Origin: Bacillota bacterium | Lineage (GTDB): Bacteria; Bacillota; Clostridia; Lachnospirales; Lachnospiraceae | Assembly: GCA_023434365.1 (NCBI GenBank) | Contig: JAEYSV010000019.1 | Span: 186,001-250,000 of the forward strand | DNA length: 64,000 nt | Reading direction: 5' to 3' | Position numbers and translations under genes: made by a program | Notes under the pieces: generated by a model | What the model was told of the DNA's origin: nothing | The model's database searches: none | Seen by the model: only the letters and a program-made list of their open reading frames with translations | Shown here: piece after piece, positions 61,759 to 64,000 of the stretch | Numbering within the stretch: position 1 is the stretch's first letter | Layout: each line of letters starts with the position of its first letter

Positions 61759-62649
61759 ATGATTAACGGAATACTTAATATAAAAAAAGAAGCGGGTTTT
61801 ACTTCTCATGATGTAGTCGCAAAGCTTCGCGGGATTGTAAAACAAAAAAAAATAGGACATACGGGGACGTTAGACCCAGATGCAATAGGAGTTCTTCCTG
61901 TTTGCCTTGGGAAAGCAACCAAGTTATGTGATCTTTTGACGGACAAAGATAAAACGTATGAAGCAGTAATCTTACTTGGGACGGTAACAGATACCCAAGA
62001 TACTTCAGGTACTATACTAAGTACGAGTGATGTGAAAGTCACCAGCGAAGAGGTAACTCAGGCAGTTATGTCTTTTGTAGGAGAGAGTGAACAGATTCCC
62101 CCTATGTATTCGGCACTTAAAGTAAATGGAAAAAAACTTTATGAGTTGGCAAGAGAAGGCAAAGTAATTGAACGAAAAGCTAGACCGATTACGATACATG
62201 ATATTAGTATTCTGTCTATGGAATTAGAACAAAATAGATTGCGAATTCGAGTAAGTTGTAGCAAAGGTACTTATATTAGAACATTATGCCATGACATTGG
62301 TGAAAAACTAGGTTGTGGAGCATGTATGGAGCATCTAACAAGAACGAAAGTTAGTATCTTCACTCTTGAGGAAAGCCATACTCTTAACGAGATTAGTGAA
62401 TATGTCCAAAATGGTACGCTTTCAAAGGTTTTAATTCCGATTGATCATATGTTTATGCAGTTTCCTTCAATTGTGGTTGAAGAAGAACAGATGAAGCTAC
62501 TAAGTAATGGCAATCGAATTACTTTTACAACGCTTACCGATGTGAAAGAAGGAAGTATTTATCGAGTATATGATTCGGGAGGAGAATTTGCTGCTCTTTA
62601 TGAAAAAACACATGGTGGTGAGTGGAAACCGTATAAAATGTTTCGATAA
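61759..62649 (+). CDS. truB: tRNA pseudouridine-55 synthase
   Basis: TruB makes Psi55 in the T loop of tRNAs. The 296-residue protein has GILNIKKEAGFTSHDVVAKL, the catalytic Asp in GHTGTLDPDAIGVLPV, and PMYSALKVNGKKLYELAR. The C-terminal PUA-like part is short. Two adjacent ATGs (61756, 61759) are possible; AGGTGA favours 61759. Confidence 0.97.
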   Translation: MINGILNIKKEAGFTSHDVVAKLRGIVKQKKIGHTGTLDPDAIGVLPVCLGKATKLCDLLTDKDKTYEAVILLGTVTDTQDTSGTILSTSDVKVTSEEVTQAVMSFVGESEQIPPMYSALKVNGKKLYELAREGKVIERKARPITIHDISILSMELEQNRLRIRVSCSKGTYIRTLCHDIGEKLGCGACMEHLTRTKVSIFTLEESHTLNEISEYVQNGTLSKVLIPIDHMFMQFPSIVVEEEQMKLLSNGNRITFTTLTDVKEGSIYRVYDSGGEFAALYEKTHGGEWKPYKMFR

Positions 62650-62723
62650 ATCATAGATATAAGATTATTGCTTATGAGGGGATTAAAAGGGTAAGTTTTG
62701 TTAGAAATAAATGAGGTAGTCAT

Positions 62724-63647
62724 ATGCAGTATATCGCTGAAAGTACAGAGTTTAAACTAAAAAACAGTGTTGTGACATTAGGTAAATTTGATGGTTTCCA
62801 TATAGGCCATCAAATGCTAATTGACCATATTATGGAATTAAAAGAGTGTGGGTATCAGGCGGTAATGTTCACTTTTCATATGCATCCTAATAACTTGTTA
62901 CATGAAGAGGAATTTAAGTTAATTTATACAGAAGAGGAAAAACACGAGCAGTTAAAAAAACTTGGAATTGACGTACTGATTGCCTACCCGTTTACTAAGG
63001 AGACTGCTTCGATGACTGCACCTCAGTTTGTAGAAGAAGTACTGGTGAAAAAATTGGATGTACAGGCTATTGTCGTAGGTTCTGATTTTCGCTTTGGCAA
63101 GGACCGTCAAGGAGACGTAGCATTACTAAAAAGTCTGTCTGAAAGATTTGGTTATGAGGTATATTGTTATGATAAGGTAACTTATCATGGTGAAGTAGTG
63201 AGTAGTACCCGTATACGTAACGAGATTGTTAATAGTAATATGATAGAAGTTAAGGAAATGCTAGGTCGACCATTTTCCATTACTGGTACGGTGATGCATG
63301 GCAGAAAACTAGGTAGAACACTAGGTTTGCCAACAATTAATATCATTCCTTCAGAAGATAAGTTATTACCAAAAAATGGAGTGTATCTTTCCTGGACATT
63401 GATTGATGGAGTAATCTATCAAGGGGTAACGAATATTGGATACAAACCAAGCGTTAGTAATGAGCAAATTCTTGGTGTTGAAACTTATCTATTTGATTTT
63501 GATCAGAATGTGTATGGCAAAGAAGTAGAAGTGATGTTATTATCCTTTATTAGACCAGAAATGAGGTTTGGTTGTGTAGAGGAGTTAAAGGCACAAATGT
63601 TAGTTGATATTAAAGAAGCTAAAGAAAGACACAGAACAATGGAATAA
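62724..63647 (+). CDS. ribF: Bifunctional riboflavin kinase/FAD synthetase
   Basis: RibF converts riboflavin to FMN and FAD. The N-terminal nucleotidyltransferase domain (about 1-180) has VTLGKFDGFHIGHQMLIDHI and SSTRIRNEI. The C-terminal kinase domain (about 185-305) has GRKLGRTLGLPTINI and GVYLSW...GVTNIGYKPSV. The length of 307 residues is usual. It ends the operon, and its stop codon lies in the terminator hairpin. Confidence 0.97.
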   Translation: MQYIAESTEFKLKNSVVTLGKFDGFHIGHQMLIDHIMELKECGYQAVMFTFHMHPNNLLHEEEFKLIYTEEEKHEQLKKLGIDVLIAYPFTKETASMTAPQFVEEVLVKKLDVQAIVVGSDFRFGKDRQGDVALLKSLSERFGYEVYCYDKVTYHGEVVSSTRIRNEIVNSNMIEVKEMLGRPFSITGTVMHGRKLGRTLGLPTINIIPSEDKLLPKNGVYLSWTLIDGVIYQGVTNIGYKPSVSNEQILGVETYLFDFDQNVYGKEVEVMLLSFIRPEMRFGCVEELKAQMLVDIKEAKERHRTME

Positions 63648-63665
63648 GTTGTTCTGTTTTTTTTT
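63631..63665 (+). terminator. Intrinsic terminator overlapping the ribF stop
   Basis: ACAGAACAA (63631-63639) pairs perfectly with TTGTTCTGT (63649-63657) around a 9-nt loop, followed by a run of eight more Ts. The ribF TAA (63645-63647) is inside the loop. The AT-rich stretch 63666-63878 beyond it holds only a small GCGAA-GAGT-TTCGC hairpin (63686-63699). Confidence 0.93.
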
Positions 63666-63878
63666 GCTTGTGCAGCATGTTGCAGGCGAAGAGTTTCGCA
63701 GTAATTTTATTTTATCCAATGAAAACAATGGAATGTTTGGAATTAATTCAACATTGTAATTAATAATCATTTCTAGTATTGTTAATGCATACAGTAAGTA
63801 ATGCGCTTACAATATTCAGTAAATAATTACAAAACACATAAATCATGAGTGTAAGAACCATAATAATGGAGGAAAGAT

Positions 63879-64000
63879 ATGAGAAAATTTAAATTAGGTG
63901 CCCTATTACTTGTTGCTTCTTTAAGTATTGCTGCAGTTGGATCTGCTGCCTTTTCTGGTGTAGCCTTTGAGCGTACTGTATCGGCTGGACAAGTACTTGT
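63879..64000 (+). CDS. Secreted protein, N-terminal fragment (partial)
   Basis: The frame begins at the ATG at 63879 after GGAGGAAAG and runs off the window end (40 complete codons). It encodes a signal peptide: basic MRKFK, then the hydrophobic LGALLLVASLSIAAVGSAA, followed by FSGVAFERTVSAGQVLV. The length, family and function cannot be judged. A type I signal peptidase site near GSAA is likely. Confidence 0.75.
   Translation, partial: MRKFKLGALLLVASLSIAAVGSAAFSGVAFERTVSAGQVL

Noticed and set aside
1..64000. CRISPR array, insertion sequence, prophage or integrase
   Set aside because: No regularly spaced direct repeats with unique spacers, and no transposase, integrase or phage genes are present. 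The only tandem repeats are coding repeats in infB and short linker repeats.

Overview
The window is a low-GC Gram-positive chromosome segment. The gene content and order point to a motile clostridium of the Lachnospiraceae, probably close to Lachnoclostridium (Clostridium) phytofermentans. That placement is inferred from protein character and synteny; no search was run. Almost all genes lie on the + strand. TTG and GTG starts are common in the motility operon, and many neighbouring genes overlap by 1-11 nt.

Region 1 (1-30626) is a long fla/che operon. It runs from the end of fliF through fliG-H-I-J, motE, fliK, flgD, a TIGR02530-type gene, flgE, motA-B, fliL-M-Y, cheY, fliO-P-Q-R, flhB-A-F-G, a PilZ gene, cheB-A-W-C-D, a small membrane protein, sigD and fapA, to three little-known genes. 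It encodes the MS-ring/switch, the export apparatus, the hook, the stator, the chemotaxis phosphorelay and its adaptation enzymes, and sigma-28. The last part (a SwrB-like DUF6115 protein just before rpsB) matches the Bacillus subtilis order. An internal sigma-28 promoter candidate and an 18-bp perfect hairpin lie between fliH and fliI.

Region 2 (30627-32585) holds rpsB-tsf with its own promoter and terminator. Region 3 (32586-38356) is an insertion relative to the B. subtilis order: a methyl-accepting chemotaxis protein behind a structured intergenic region, then a cell-envelope group (SH3-NlpC/P60 hydrolase, polysaccharide deacetylase, bactofilin). Region 4 (38357-49602) is pyrH-frr-uppS-cdsA-dxr-rseP-ispG-polC, which covers UMP phosphorylation, ribosome recycling, isoprenoid and phospholipid precursors, site-2 protease and the replicative polymerase.

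Region 5 (49603-54330) is accessory: a minus-strand BTAD regulator, a predicted RNA methyltransferase, a minus-strand cold-shock gene with a long leader, an M42 aminopeptidase, a palindromic GC-rich element and a minus-strand tRNA-Glu(CTC). Region 6 (54331-63665) is the nusA-infB operon: rimP-nusA-rnpM-ylxQ-infB-rbfA-nrnA-truB-ribF. Its IF2 carries a large Asn/Gly/Arg/Tyr-rich tandem-repeat linker and its RbfA has a long acidic tail. The window ends in the first 41 codons of a secreted protein.

Most of the window is well-understood core machinery. The less expected features are the IF2 repeat domain, the fliH-fliI promoter/hairpin, the structured tsf-MCP intergenic region, the cold-shock leader hairpin, the FRYDA motif shared by FliK and a small operon protein, and the BTAD regulator with a degenerate GGDEF-like tail.
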